From: Streptomyces sp. TG1A-60
Lineage (GTDB): Bacteria; Actinomycetota; Actinomycetes; Streptomycetales; Streptomycetaceae
NCBI RefSeq assembly: GCF_037201975.1
Contig: NZ_CP147520.1
Span: forward strand, 1,922,001 to 1,986,000
DNA: 64,000 nt
Reading direction: 5' to 3'
In this document: positions 24,967 to 32,596 of the stretch, one piece after another
How positions within the stretch are numbered: position 1 is the first letter of the stretch
Layout: each line of letters opens with the position of its first letter
The notes under the pieces: generated by a model
Told to the model about the DNA's origin: nothing
Database searches by the model: none
What the model saw: only the letters and a program-made list of their open reading frames with translations
Program-made: the position numbers and the translations under genes

Positions 24967-25751
24967 GCGTCGAACCGGTAGACGAAGCCGGCCCCGGTCG
25001 TACGGTCCAGGGAAGGGAGCGCATGTCCGGCCAGCGTCGCGAAGATGTCCTTGCTCGCCTCCATGCGGTCGAGCAGGGCCTGCACCGGTTCCGGTTCGGT
25101 GGCGACTCCGTTGGCGTAGTCGGTGACGAAACCGACCAGGGCCATGGGTAGTTCGGCCTCCCCGGCCAGTACGACCTCCGGGCCCGCGGTCTGGCTGATG
25201 GCAGACACCCCGGCCGCGGCCAGGGCGGCCACCTCGGGGCGCGAGTTGAACCGGGGGCCATCGACATGCCCGTACACGCCGCGCGTCGCAACGGGCACCC
25301 CGGTCTGCTCGGCAGCGGTGATCAGCGCCCGGCGCAGCGGCTCGCTGAAGGGCCGATCGAAGATCCAGTGGCCCCGCCCGGCCTCGCCGGGAGTGTCGTA
25401 CCGGGTGCACGGGGTGCCGTCGGGCAGCCGGTTGGCGGGGAAGTACAGATCGTCGAAGACGACCAGGGAGCCTGGTCGGACGGCCGGGTCGAGGGAGCCG
25501 CAGACGGTGAAGGACACGACGGCCTCTGTCTTGCAGGCCAGCAGAGCGGAAAGGTTCGCCTTGTGGTCGACCTGACTGGAGAGCCGGTGATGACCGGCGC
25601 CGTGCCGGGACAGCTGCACGATCTCCGTGCCCCGCAGGTGTCCTTCGGTGACGGTGACGACGCCGTGGTCCGTGACGACGGTCCGCTCGGCCGCCCCCTC
25701 CAAGTGGGGCCAGTCGTAGCTGCCGGAGCCGGTGATCACACCGATGCGCAT
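24963..25751 (-). CDS. MTA/purine nucleoside phosphorylase family enzyme
   Basis: A 262-aa protein of the MTAP/PNP family: MRIGVITGSGSYDW for phosphate binding, LSRHGAGHHRLSSQVDHKAN, a central TVCGSLDP strand and HVDGPRFNSRPEV followed by SQTAGPEVVLAGEAEL. Such enzymes cleave 5'-modified adenosines to adenine and a sugar 1-phosphate. In arsenosugar pathways a nucleosidase step of this type follows transfer of the 5'-deoxyadenosyl group by a radical SAM enzyme, which fits this operon. It starts 3 bp after the radical SAM stop and overlaps the next gene by 4 bp. Confidence 0.9.
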   Translation of the reverse strand: MRIGVITGSGSYDWPHLEGAAERTVVTDHGVVTVTEGHLRGTEIVQLSRHGAGHHRLSSQVDHKANLSALLACKTEAVVSFTVCGSLDPAVRPGSLVVFDDLYFPANRLPDGTPCTRYDTPGEAGRGHWIFDRPFSEPLRRALITAAEQTGVPVATRGVYGHVDGPRFNSRPEVAALAAAGVSAISQTAGPEVVLAGEAELPMALVGFVTDYANGVATEPEPVQALLDRMEASKDIFATLAGHALPSLDRTTGAGFVYRFDA

Positions 25752-25754
25752 GGA

Positions 25755-27188
25755 CTACTTCTCCTTCGGTGATGTGCCGGACGAGCTGCCGGCGGGGGTG
25801 CGGACCTCGACGATCGGGAGCAGAGTGCGCAGCGCGGCGTTCTCGGCCGGGTCGAGTACGGCGTGCTGGACGCAGGCGGGGACGAGGGTGCCGTTCTCGG
25901 GGTGTGCCATGGCGTAGTGGCAGGCGGCCAGCCGCTCCTGGGTCTCGCGCAGCCCGGGGTCCTCGGCCTGCTCGCCGCGCTGCATCATCTCCCAGGCCGG
26001 GCCGACGACATCGGAGTCCATGAACTGGTGCATCACGAAGGTCACCGGACGCACTCGCATCCGGTGCCGGACCAGCCGCAGCACTCCGACCCGGCGGACG
26101 GTGCGGCTCAGCCAGCGAAGCGCCGTCACCGCCGTGGACGGGTGGCGGGCCACCACCCGCAGGACCCTGGCCGCGAGGAGGGCGGGCGGGGTGCCGGTGA
26201 AGGTCACCTTCCCGAAGTAGCGGAAGAACGCGTCGCGCACGGCGAGATCGCGTGAGTCGCCGCCGTCGAGGAACGGGTACCAGCCACGGCCGACGTAGAA
26301 GCCGTAGGCGGTGCGGTTGCAGCGCACGTCACCGTTCTCGAAGACCCGGTAATCCAACCGGGTTCCGGCGCCACGCTCGATCTCCGCCCACACCGCGTCC
26401 GGGGTCGCCTCGCGGAACTTCTCCTTCCAGCGGCGCTCGTCGCCGAGGAAGGCGGCGGGCTGGAAGGAGAACATGCCGTAGCCCATGGCCTGGCAGTCGC
26501 GGATCACGCTCGCGACCTCGTCGAGGTTGCCCGGGGTGACGGTCATGTTGTGGGCGAGGAAGAACCGTACCCCGTGCTCGCTCCGCAGACGGACGAGCAT
26601 CGCCGCGAACCGTGCCCGGTAGGAGTTCAGCACCTTCTCGTTCGGCGGGCGTTCGATGCCGCGTCGGCCGTACATGAACTTGTCGAAGTGCGCGGCGAAG
26701 GACAGCCGGTCGAAGCGCCGTGTGCCGTCTGGGCCGAGCGCGAGCTGGGTGAGGTAGTCGTAGTCGAAGTCGCCGTGGGTGAAGCTCATCGGTTCCCGGC
26801 CGTGCTCCCGCATGATCGTCAAGGCGGCGGCATGGTCGTCGGGAGGGAGCAGGCTCACCTCGCCGCCGATGAGCTGGGTGTGGGCGCGCGGGCCCCGCAG
26901 TTCACGGAGCAGGCGCATCTGGGCCGTGACCTGTTCGTGGGTGTGGGGGCCGTCGACGCGTACCTGGTTCGCGTCCCGGGAGTGGTAGCAGGGGGTGCAC
27001 TTGAGGTTGCACTTCGGGAAGACGCCGTGCGTGCCCTCGCAGCCGACACCGTGCCTGCCGAGGATCTGGCCGGGGGTACGCGCGGTCTCGGGGAGTTCCG
27101 CCCAGCGGCGTTCCATGGCCGCGGCGAACTCGGGGTCGTAGGGGCGGGTGGCGCGCTCGAGAGCTCGAAGCGTGGCGATGATCCGCAT
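25755..27188 (-). CDS. radical SAM protein with long C-terminal extension
   Basis: A 477-aa protein. The cluster motif CNLKCTPC (Cys60, 64, 67) is followed by LIGGEVSLLPPDD for SAM binding and DRLSFAAHFDKFMYG in the barrel. Residues about 340-470 form an extension with several positively charged helices and single Cys residues, not the Cys-rich SPASM pattern. It differs from the ArsS family, which has a selenocysteine/Cys-rich C-terminal domain. The gene starts with TGATG overlap after the MauE gene, so expression is coupled. It is the best candidate in this operon for a 5'-deoxyadenosyl-transfer step, but this is inference. Confidence 0.85.
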   Translation of the reverse strand: MRIIATLRALERATRPYDPEFAAAMERRWAELPETARTPGQILGRHGVGCEGTHGVFPKCNLKCTPCYHSRDANQVRVDGPHTHEQVTAQMRLLRELRGPRAHTQLIGGEVSLLPPDDHAAALTIMREHGREPMSFTHGDFDYDYLTQLALGPDGTRRFDRLSFAAHFDKFMYGRRGIERPPNEKVLNSYRARFAAMLVRLRSEHGVRFFLAHNMTVTPGNLDEVASVIRDCQAMGYGMFSFQPAAFLGDERRWKEKFREATPDAVWAEIERGAGTRLDYRVFENGDVRCNRTAYGFYVGRGWYPFLDGGDSRDLAVRDAFFRYFGKVTFTGTPPALLAARVLRVVARHPSTAVTALRWLSRTVRRVGVLRLVRHRMRVRPVTFVMHQFMDSDVVGPAWEMMQRGEQAEDPGLRETQERLAACHYAMAHPENGTLVPACVQHAVLDPAENAALRTLLPIVEVRTPAGSSSGTSPKEK

Positions 27189-27661
27189 CAGTGGTTCTCC
27201 TGCTGTGTCCGGGATACCGCGAAGGCCCCGGCGGTGGGCGGGGCGGTGCGGGCCCGTCGCGGTCGTCGGGGCAGAGCTCGCCACAACAGCCAGGCGTAGA
27301 GCGGCATCAGGGCGTCCTCGACCAGTACGTACCAGCGCAGGGGCTGAGCGGCGTACGTGCCGAAGCAGCCGCAGTTGTCGAGGACGAGTCCGCGGGCGAA
27401 CGCTTGGGCGGCGAGGACTGCCCACACCACTGCGACGGCGGTGTACAGCCAGACGGGTGCGGCCGCGCGGGAGCGGGGCCGGGCGAGGAACCAGACGGCC
27501 GTGACGGCCTCCGCGCCGATCAGTGCCACCGTCAGTGCGGTCGAGACCGCGCCGGACGTCACACCGTAGGTGCTGATGATGCCGGGCATCGCGTCGAACG
27601 AGGCGAGCTGGCCTCCTGCCATCGCCGCGAGTACGACGCCCAGGCCGATGCGGAGGATCAT
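27188..27661 (-). CDS. MauE/DoxX-type membrane protein
   Basis: A 157-aa integral membrane protein with four hydrophobic segments (about residues 3-20, 38-60, 70-92 and 110-130). The conserved CGCFG sits before the last segment, typical of MauE/DoxX-like proteins that move electrons or disulfides across the membrane. Start and stop overlap its neighbours (ATGA with the upstream disulfide reductase, TGATG with the downstream radical SAM gene), so it probably works with them as a redox relay. Confidence 0.82.
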   Translation of the reverse strand: MILRIGLGVVLAAMAGGQLASFDAMPGIISTYGVTSGAVSTALTVALIGAEAVTAVWFLARPRSRAAAPVWLYTAVAVVWAVLAAQAFARGLVLDNCGCFGTYAAQPLRWYVLVEDALMPLYAWLLWRALPRRPRRARTAPPTAGAFAVSRTQQENH

Positions 27662-29067
27662 CGGCTCAGCCTTCTGCGCAGGCCGAGCAGTGCGCGGATG
27701 GCGCCGCTGCCCCGGGCCAGACGGGTGTAGACGTCGGCCAGTGCCGCGTGCCAGGGCCCGTCGGCGTAGGTGGGGTACGGGTGTACGGTGCGGGCGTAGT
27801 CGGAGGGCGTCCAGCCCAGACGTACTGCCGCCGCCAGATGGGCGATGGTCTCTCCGGCCCTCGGTGACACGACCGTCGCTCCGACGATCTTTCCGCGCGG
27901 GCCCAGGACCAGGGTGCCGAAGCCCTCGGTGCGGCCGTCGGCGACCGCCCGGTCGACCCGGTCGTTCTCCAGCGTGTGGACGCGCGCGGTGTCGCCGTAC
28001 GTCTCGCGCGCCTCGTCGGCGGTGAGGCCGACGCGGGCGATCTCGGGATCGGTGTAGGTCACCCGGGGCACCGCGCGGTAGTCGATGGGGCGGCGCACAC
28101 CCAGGAGCGCGTCGGCGGCGGCCGCTCCTCCCTGCGTACCGCCCAGGTGGGTGAATGCCGAACGGCCGGTGACGTCGCCGGCGGCGTAGATCCGGTGGTT
28201 GGCGGTGCGCAGCCTGCCGTCGGTCCGGACGTGACCGGTCTCGGTCAGCTCGACGCCGGCCTTCTCCAGGCCGAGCCCCTCGGTGTTGACCCGGCGGCCC
28301 GTGACGGCGAGCAGTGTGTCGTACGGGAGGGGGCCACCGGGCCCGTGGACGGCGCCGGCATCGACTCTCTCGGCGCGGTAGCCGGTCAGCACGGTGACTC
28401 CCTCTGCCTCCAGCCGTTCCCGCAGCACCTGCGAGGCCCGCGGTTCCTCTCGGGGCACCAGGCGGTCCATCGCCTCCACGAGGGTGACCTGCGAGCCGAG
28501 CCGGGCGAACGCCTGGCCGAGCTCGCAGCCGATGGGTCCACCGCCCAGCACCACGAGGCGCTGCGGGAGTTCGGTCAGCTCCCAGACGGTGTCGCTGGTC
28601 AGAGGTTCGGCCTCGGCCAGGCCGGGGACCGGCACCAGGGCCGGCGAGGAGCCGGTCGCGATCAGCGCGTACCGGAAGGAGATCTCCCGCCCGCCCGCGG
28701 TCAGGGTTCTCCGACCGGTGAAGGAAGCCGCGCCGCGTGTCACTTCGACGCCGAACGGGGCGAGCGCCTCGGCCGAGTCGTGCGGCTCGATCGCGCCGAT
28801 CGCCCGCTTCACCTCCCCCATGGCAGCCGCCAGGTCGGCGCGGCCGGACACCGGCGGGAGACCGTAGGCCGCGGCGCGGCGGGCCGCCTGGACGTCGGCG
28901 GCCACATGCAGAAGCGCCTTGCTCGGTACGCACCCTGTCCACAAGCAGTCCCCGCCCAGCCGGTCCCGCTCGACGAGCAGCACCCGGGCGCCGAAGCGCC
29001 CGGCGGTCCGGGCCGCGGTCAGGCCGGCGCTTCCGCCGCCGATGACCACCAGGTCGTACGTACTCAT
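27658..29067 (-). CDS. mercuric-reductase-like flavoprotein disulfide oxidoreductase
   Basis: A 469-aa class I pyridine-nucleotide disulfide oxidoreductase. LVVIGGGSAGLTAA binds FAD, GGDCLWTGCVPSK holds the redox pair Cys41/Cys46, LVVLGGGPIGCELGQAF binds NAD(P)H, and the dimer interface ends HPYPTYADG. It lacks the N-terminal heavy-metal domain and the C-terminal Cys pair of true mercuric reductases (it ends RRLSR), so a MerA label would be unsafe. It is the first gene of a nine-gene minus-strand operon and faces the methyltransferase gene across 228 bp that must contain divergent promoters. Likely role: supply of reducing equivalents to the pathway or the adjacent MauE protein. Confidence 0.88.
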   Translation of the reverse strand: MSTYDLVVIGGGSAGLTAARTAGRFGARVLLVERDRLGGDCLWTGCVPSKALLHVAADVQAARRAAAYGLPPVSGRADLAAAMGEVKRAIGAIEPHDSAEALAPFGVEVTRGAASFTGRRTLTAGGREISFRYALIATGSSPALVPVPGLAEAEPLTSDTVWELTELPQRLVVLGGGPIGCELGQAFARLGSQVTLVEAMDRLVPREEPRASQVLRERLEAEGVTVLTGYRAERVDAGAVHGPGGPLPYDTLLAVTGRRVNTEGLGLEKAGVELTETGHVRTDGRLRTANHRIYAAGDVTGRSAFTHLGGTQGGAAAADALLGVRRPIDYRAVPRVTYTDPEIARVGLTADEARETYGDTARVHTLENDRVDRAVADGRTEGFGTLVLGPRGKIVGATVVSPRAGETIAHLAAAVRLGWTPSDYARTVHPYPTYADGPWHAALADVYTRLARGSGAIRALLGLRRRLSR

Positions 29068-29295
29068 CGTGTGGGCTCTCTCCGGTCGGTGCGCAGCAGT
29101 GGGACGCGAGGGGAACCCGGTGACACGCCCGCGGCCTTCCCTTCTCGGCCACACGATTCCCGCCCGGCGGGCCGGCCGGAATCATCCAGCCCGAACCGGC
29201 GTGTCCGAAGCGGAATGCGGAGCCCGCCCGGCAGGGTTCCCGGCGGCAAGCACCGGGGCGAGCGGTCGGCAGGCCACAACAGAGACGAGGACCGG

Positions 29296-30075
29296 ATGGA
29301 CGAACAGGACTGGCGACGCTTCATCGCCGCCTACCACCACGCGCATCCCGGCATCACCGAACAGCTCTTCACCCTGGCCGACACCTCCCCGTACGCCTGG
29401 CTGGCCGAACCGCTCCACGGCATCGAGGGCACGGTCCTCGACCTGGCCTGCGGTTCGGCACCCACCCGTGCGGAGCTGCCCGACGCCGACTGGATCGGGG
29501 TCGACCTCTCGGCCGCCGAGCTCGCCGAAGCGGCGCGGCGGGGCCGCGGGCCGTTGGTGCGAGCCGGCGCGGACGCGCTCCCGGCCGCCTCCGCGAGCGT
29601 CGCGGCCGTCTGCGCGGCCATGTGCCTGCCAGTCGTCACCCCCTTGCCGCAGGTGTTCGAGGAGATCCGGCGCGTACTGCGCCCGGGCGGGACGCTCGCG
29701 GCGCTGGTGCCCTCCCAGACCGGACTCTCCCCGTCCGGCATGCTCGGCTGGCTCCGGGTGATGACCGCCCTGCGCGCCGTACGCCAGCCGTGGCCCAACC
29801 CGCAGGCCCGCGACGGGCTGGCCGCCCTGCTGCGCGATGCGGGGTTCCGCGTCCGCTCCGACGAGCGCCGCGTCTTCACCCTCGCCATCGACTCGGCCGA
29901 CGCCGCGGCCCTGCTGCCCGATGCCCTGTACCTGCCCGGACTGTCACCTCGGCGCGCCGAGGCCGCCAAGCGCTCCCTGGCGCGGTGGGCGGCGTCGGGG
30001 CGACGCCTTGAGCTGCCGCTGCGCCGCGTGGTGGCCGACCTTCCCACCGAAAAACCATCAGAGGAGCCGATATGA
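29296..30075 (+). CDS. class I SAM-dependent methyltransferase
   Basis: A 259-aa methyltransferase: VLDLACGSAPTR is motif I, WIGVDLSAAEL motif II, and EIRRVLRPGGTLAALVPS the post-core segment of UbiE-like enzymes. Three Cys-type ArsM arsenic ligands are not evident, so arsenite methylation is not supported by motif. The start at 29296 follows GAGG-type sites. It is transcribed divergently from the oxidoreductase operon and its stop overlaps the next small gene by 4 bp. Probable tailoring enzyme of the arsenosugar-like cluster; substrate unknown. Confidence 0.82.
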   Translation: MDEQDWRRFIAAYHHAHPGITEQLFTLADTSPYAWLAEPLHGIEGTVLDLACGSAPTRAELPDADWIGVDLSAAELAEAARRGRGPLVRAGADALPAASASVAAVCAAMCLPVVTPLPQVFEEIRRVLRPGGTLAALVPSQTGLSPSGMLGWLRVMTALRAVRQPWPNPQARDGLAALLRDAGFRVRSDERRVFTLAIDSADAAALLPDALYLPGLSPRRAEAAKRSLARWAASGRRLELPLRRVVADLPTEKPSEEPI

Positions 30076-30245
30076 ACCGTCCGGCAGCCCCCTCATCCGT
30101 AACCGAGCCCCCGCCGTCCGATGCGGCGGCCCCGGACAGGCCGGCACCGCGGTCGGCGCGCGCGGCGTGGGTACGACTGGCACTCCTGGTGGTCCTGCTG
30201 GTAGCGCTCGGCTCCTGGGTGACCTCGCCCCCGGCCGGTGCCTGA
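30072..30245 (+). CDS. 57-aa single-pass membrane protein of the radical SAM cluster
   Basis: A small gene starting ATGA inside the methyltransferase stop. The first 30 residues are Pro/Ala/Ser-rich, then AAWVRLALLVVLLVALGSWV forms one membrane helix near residues 31-50, followed by a short tail TSPPAGA. No signal-peptidase site is clear, so it is more likely membrane-anchored with a cytosolic N-terminus. The overlap with an upstream gene argues it is real. Function unknown. Confidence 0.6.
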   Translation: MNRPAAPSSVTEPPPSDAAAPDRPAPRSARAAWVRLALLVVLLVALGSWVTSPPAGA

Positions 30246-30648
30246 GCAGGATCCGGCGGGGAGCCTGCCGTGCTCGGGGAGATCGCCCCAGCGGATGGGT
30301 CTCTCATACGTGCGGCGGCGTCCAAGGACCTCCACGTTGCTACGGTCGGTGCATGCTGCTGGAGCGATTGCCGGACAGCCTCGCCGTACACGTCGAGCCG
30401 TTCGCGTTGTGCCGGATCCCCGTCGGCTCTTCGATGCGGCTGAACGCAGGCTGTACCTCCTGCGCATCACCGCCCCGGCCCGCCTCACCGAACCCGGTGT
30501 GGACGTCGCTGCGGCTTCCGCCGTCGTGCACGGGGCCAGTGCGGCGGTGGGGGACCGCGTGCTGGGCTGCGCCTTGCTGATCGCTGGAAAGGTGCCTCGG
30601 GGCGCCTGATCGACGAGGCTGTCGCAGGCTCTGCGCTGGGGTCTTTCA
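30246..30648. other. gap with no assignable gene
   Basis: About 400 bp between the small membrane protein and the 68-aa gene. A short plus-strand frame from 30353 reads MLLERLPDSLAVHVEPFALC and is lost soon after; the phrase resembles the start of an AraC-type regulator, but the remainder does not follow, so it may be a remnant. No repeat, hairpin or RNA gene was recognised. Confidence 0.3.
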
Positions 30649-30855
30649 TTACCCGTCAGAGGCGGGCGTGCGATGCAGTCGGCGTGCCTGGGTGTCGTAG
30701 TCGCTCAACACGTGCCTGAGCTGCTCCAGCGATTCCTCGGGGATGTCGGGCGGAGCGGACTCGGCCACGTAACGGGCGGCGGCCACCAGCGCCGCGAACT
30801 CGAAGGCGTGCGCTGTCGCCCGCAAGACGCCGGGCCGGGCCCACTCCAGCTGCAT
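30649..30855 (-). CDS. small hypothetical protein after the AhpD-like gene
   Basis: A 68-aa protein from ATG 30855, 2 bp after the AhpD-like stop and preceded by GAAGGGC, so it is cotranscribed. It begins MQLEWARPGVLRATAHAFEF and is predicted helical (LVAAARYVAE, LEQLRHVLSDYD). I do not recognise the family. The coupling suggests a partner or accessory of the AhpD-like protein. Confidence 0.6.
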   Translation of the reverse strand: MQLEWARPGVLRATAHAFEFAALVAAARYVAESAPPDIPEESLEQLRHVLSDYDTQARRLHRTPASDG

Positions 30856-30857
30856 GA

Positions 30858-31250
30858 TCAGCCCTTCGACGACAGGTATTGCTTGATCTGGCCGAGTTCC
30901 TTCTCGAAGTCGTCGTAGTCCTCTCGGATGCCGTTGAGGTACCCGCTCCAGCCGAGGCTGTTCTTCGCGTAGTGGACCGCTTCCTGGATCTCCTCGTCCG
31001 TGGCCCCGAAGAGCTTCGCCGCCTCGGTGTGGAAGAGCGTGCAGTAACGGCACTTCGTCTCCGAGTGCAGCGCGATCCCGATCAGCTCCTTGTACTTGTT
31101 CGGGATCAGCGTCTCGCCGAGCTCGAGCTTCTTGAAGATCTCCCACTCGTGGTCCAGCAGGTCATCGGGTATCCGGGAGAAGAAATGGGGAACAAGGCCC
31201 AGAGTCTCCTTGATCTCCGCCTCCACCTCGCTCCGGCTACGTCCCGCCAT
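30858..31250 (-). CDS. AhpD-like carboxymuconolactone decarboxylase family protein
   Basis: A 130-aa protein with the AhpD/CMD catalytic pattern in HSETKCRYCTLFHTEAAKLFGAT: CxxC followed by His three residues later, which supports disulfide/peroxide reduction. Upstream is KETLGLVPHFFSRIPDDLLD, common to the single-domain family. Start at ATG 31250 because AGGAG lies 8 nt upstream; a GTG at 31259 is less likely. Likely an alkylhydroperoxidase-like thiol reductase. Position next to the arsenosugar-like operon inside the same element suggests a redox role there, though it is a separate transcript. Confidence 0.82.
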   Translation of the reverse strand: MAGRSRSEVEAEIKETLGLVPHFFSRIPDDLLDHEWEIFKKLELGETLIPNKYKELIGIALHSETKCRYCTLFHTEAAKLFGATDEEIQEAVHYAKNSLGWSGYLNGIREDYDDFEKELGQIKQYLSSKG

Positions 31251-31680
31251 GGCGACCACTCCTCTCAGTCGAGCCGAACCAACCCCCTTCCGTCCACGCT
31301 AGGCCGCGCCGACGCCCCCTGCGACTCCTGTCTGAACCCAGCGCGTCACGCCACTTGGGCGGCAGACCGGCGGCGAACGCGTACCCCTGGTCCACCCATT
31401 CGGCCAGGGCCTCGTCCTCGGTTACGGCGGAGGCGTTGACGACGACCCAGCCGCGCATCGGGCGACCGGTGAAGTCGAAGACCCTCGCTCCTGGGCGCGC
31501 GAGGGCGGCGTCGGTGGCGTCGGGGCCGACCCGGACCATCAGGTCGTCGCCGATCACGCCCACGGCCATGTTGCCGGCGTGCAGGAAGGCCAGGCCGCCG
31601 ACCATCCGCTTCTCCGTGACGTTCGGGTCCGCACCCAGGTGGGCCCGGATCCGGTCCGCCAGTCCCTCGTCGAAGGCCAT
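31237..31680 (-). CDS. TfoX N-terminal domain protein
   Basis: A 147-aa protein: LADRIRAHLGADPNVTEKRM, GGLAFLHAGNMAVGVIGDDLMVRV and the GRPMRGWVVV strand match TfoX-N proteins, which in actinomycetes are small stand-alone proteins of unknown role. After LPPKWRDALG the last 40 residues are a basic and aromatic extension not usual in the family; the extension overlaps the AhpD-like start by 14 bp, so it may be a read-through of a lost stop. Start ATG 31680 matches the family start. Confidence 0.75.
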   Translation of the reverse strand: MAFDEGLADRIRAHLGADPNVTEKRMVGGLAFLHAGNMAVGVIGDDLMVRVGPDATDAALARPGARVFDFTGRPMRGWVVVNASAVTEDEALAEWVDQGYAFAAGLPPKWRDALGSDRSRRGRRRGLAWTEGGWFGSTERSGRHGGT

Positions 31681-31772
31681 GACCGTCCTCGTGACCGGAT
31701 GGCACCGCTCTTGGCCCCGCTGCTCAACCAAGCCCTGAGCAGACCCCAACACGTTGATGAGGTGCATTCGGC

Positions 31773-31988
31773 CTAGGCTGGCGTCAGGTCGTCCAACGCG
31801 CTCTGAAGCGTCGCGCGGGTCACCGGTGGCGCCTCAGCGACCTTCCGGAGGTCTTCACCGGTCAAGTACCGATGGCTCTGCGACGGATGGAGCGATCCGG
31901 AGGCTCGCAGCGCGGCCAGCGGCACCCGGGTTTCGAAGGTGATCGCTTCTTCGAGTGACAGGCCGCTGGCCTGTGTCGCGCCACTCAT
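31773..31988 (-). CDS. hypothetical protein, 71 aa
   Basis: A 71-aa frame from ATG 31988 reading MSGATQASGLSLEEAITFET, then RVPLAALRASGSLHPSQSHR and YLTGEDLRKVAE. It has a helical, charged composition and no membrane segment. Family not recognised; the ribosome site is weak. It could be an antitoxin or a remnant; no partner is adjacent. Confidence 0.4.
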   Translation of the reverse strand: MSGATQASGLSLEEAITFETRVPLAALRASGSLHPSQSHRYLTGEDLRKVAEAPPVTRATLQSALDDLTPA

Positions 31989-32200
31989 GTACTCGTCGTA
32001 CTACCCCTGACACAACACACACCAGACACCCCACCTAGCGTCACGGAACGTCACTGCCGAGAAGCGGATGGGCAGGGGCAGCCAACAGCTCGGCAGCCAG
32101 CGCCCCAGCCACTTCAACGTGCCCACCTCCATACAGCTGGCGGCTCCGCCCGGCGGTCGCCAATCGCGCACGACGATCCATCAGAAACTGCGCCGTTCAT

Positions 32201-32239
32201 GCGTCAAACGTGCGTCAGATATGCCTCAGATATACGTCA
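32201..32239. repeat. four 11-bp iterons, arm-type site candidate left of att copy B
   Basis: GCGTCA-like hexamers recur exactly every 11 bp at 32201, 32212, 32223 (GCCTCA) and 32234 (ACGTCA), with GATAT between the last ones. One helical turn spacing means all sites face the same side of DNA. They start 130 bp from the 28-bp core at 32331. Such direct repeats flanking a core are what tyrosine recombinase or excisionase arm sites look like; binding is inferred. Confidence 0.6.
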
Positions 32240-32264
32240 AGATATCGCACCTAACGCATGTAAC

Positions 32265-32358
32265 GCCCATAACGCACACTCGGAGAAATGCCAGGTCAGC
32301 GGCCCTTTTCGACAGGCTCAAGGATCGCGACGCACTCCACATGATGCGTCATCGGAAA
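32265..32358 (-). repeat. attachment-site copy B: 3' end of an rRNA methyltransferase gene with 28-bp core
   Basis: 32331-32358 is identical to 45184-45211 over 28 bp. On the minus strand it encodes FPMTHHVEC and continues VAILEPVEKGR to a stop near 32301, a complete alternative C-terminus for the methyltransferase whose body lies at 45.2-46.5 kb. Toward lower coordinates similarity to copy A remains high for about 35 more bases; toward higher coordinates it ends at the core. This is the signature of a recombination junction between two elements inserted successively in the 3' end of one gene. The 31989-32596 interval otherwise has no gene. Confidence 0.75.
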
Positions 32359-32439
32359 GATGTCGGCCTGGGCGAGTCGCGGAAAAGCCCAGGTCAAAGC
32401 CGGATCATCGACTTCCTGTCCCGGGCGCGGGCGCCCAGA

Positions 32440-32456
32440 GCGTCAAATGAGCGTCA
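32440..32456. repeat. paired GCGTCA direct repeat, arm-type site candidate right of att copy B
   Basis: GCGTCA at 32440-32445 and 32451-32456, 11 bp apart, about 82 bp to the right of the 28-bp core. With the four repeats on the left side it makes the junction flanked on both sides by the same motif, as expected where two elements abut. Confidence 0.55.
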
Positions 32457-32596
32457 TGACCAACAGTCCATCCCTCCTCTTCGGGCGGAAGAGGCCGCCA
32501 CGACCAGCTCACCTGCACGAGCCCGCTCCCGTTTACTCTGGACGCAGGCTCGAACATCATGACCCGCACCGCTTCTCAGACCGCCATAATGGAGTC

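Noticed and set aside
27658..29067. Mercuric reductase merA
   Set aside because: Has CxxxxC but lacks the heavy-metal domain and C-terminal Cys pair, and no mer regulator or transport genes are near.
30353..30609. AraC-type regulator starting MLLERLPDSLAVHVEPFALC
   Set aside because: The start looks plausible, but the frame is lost and no HTH domain follows in any frame.
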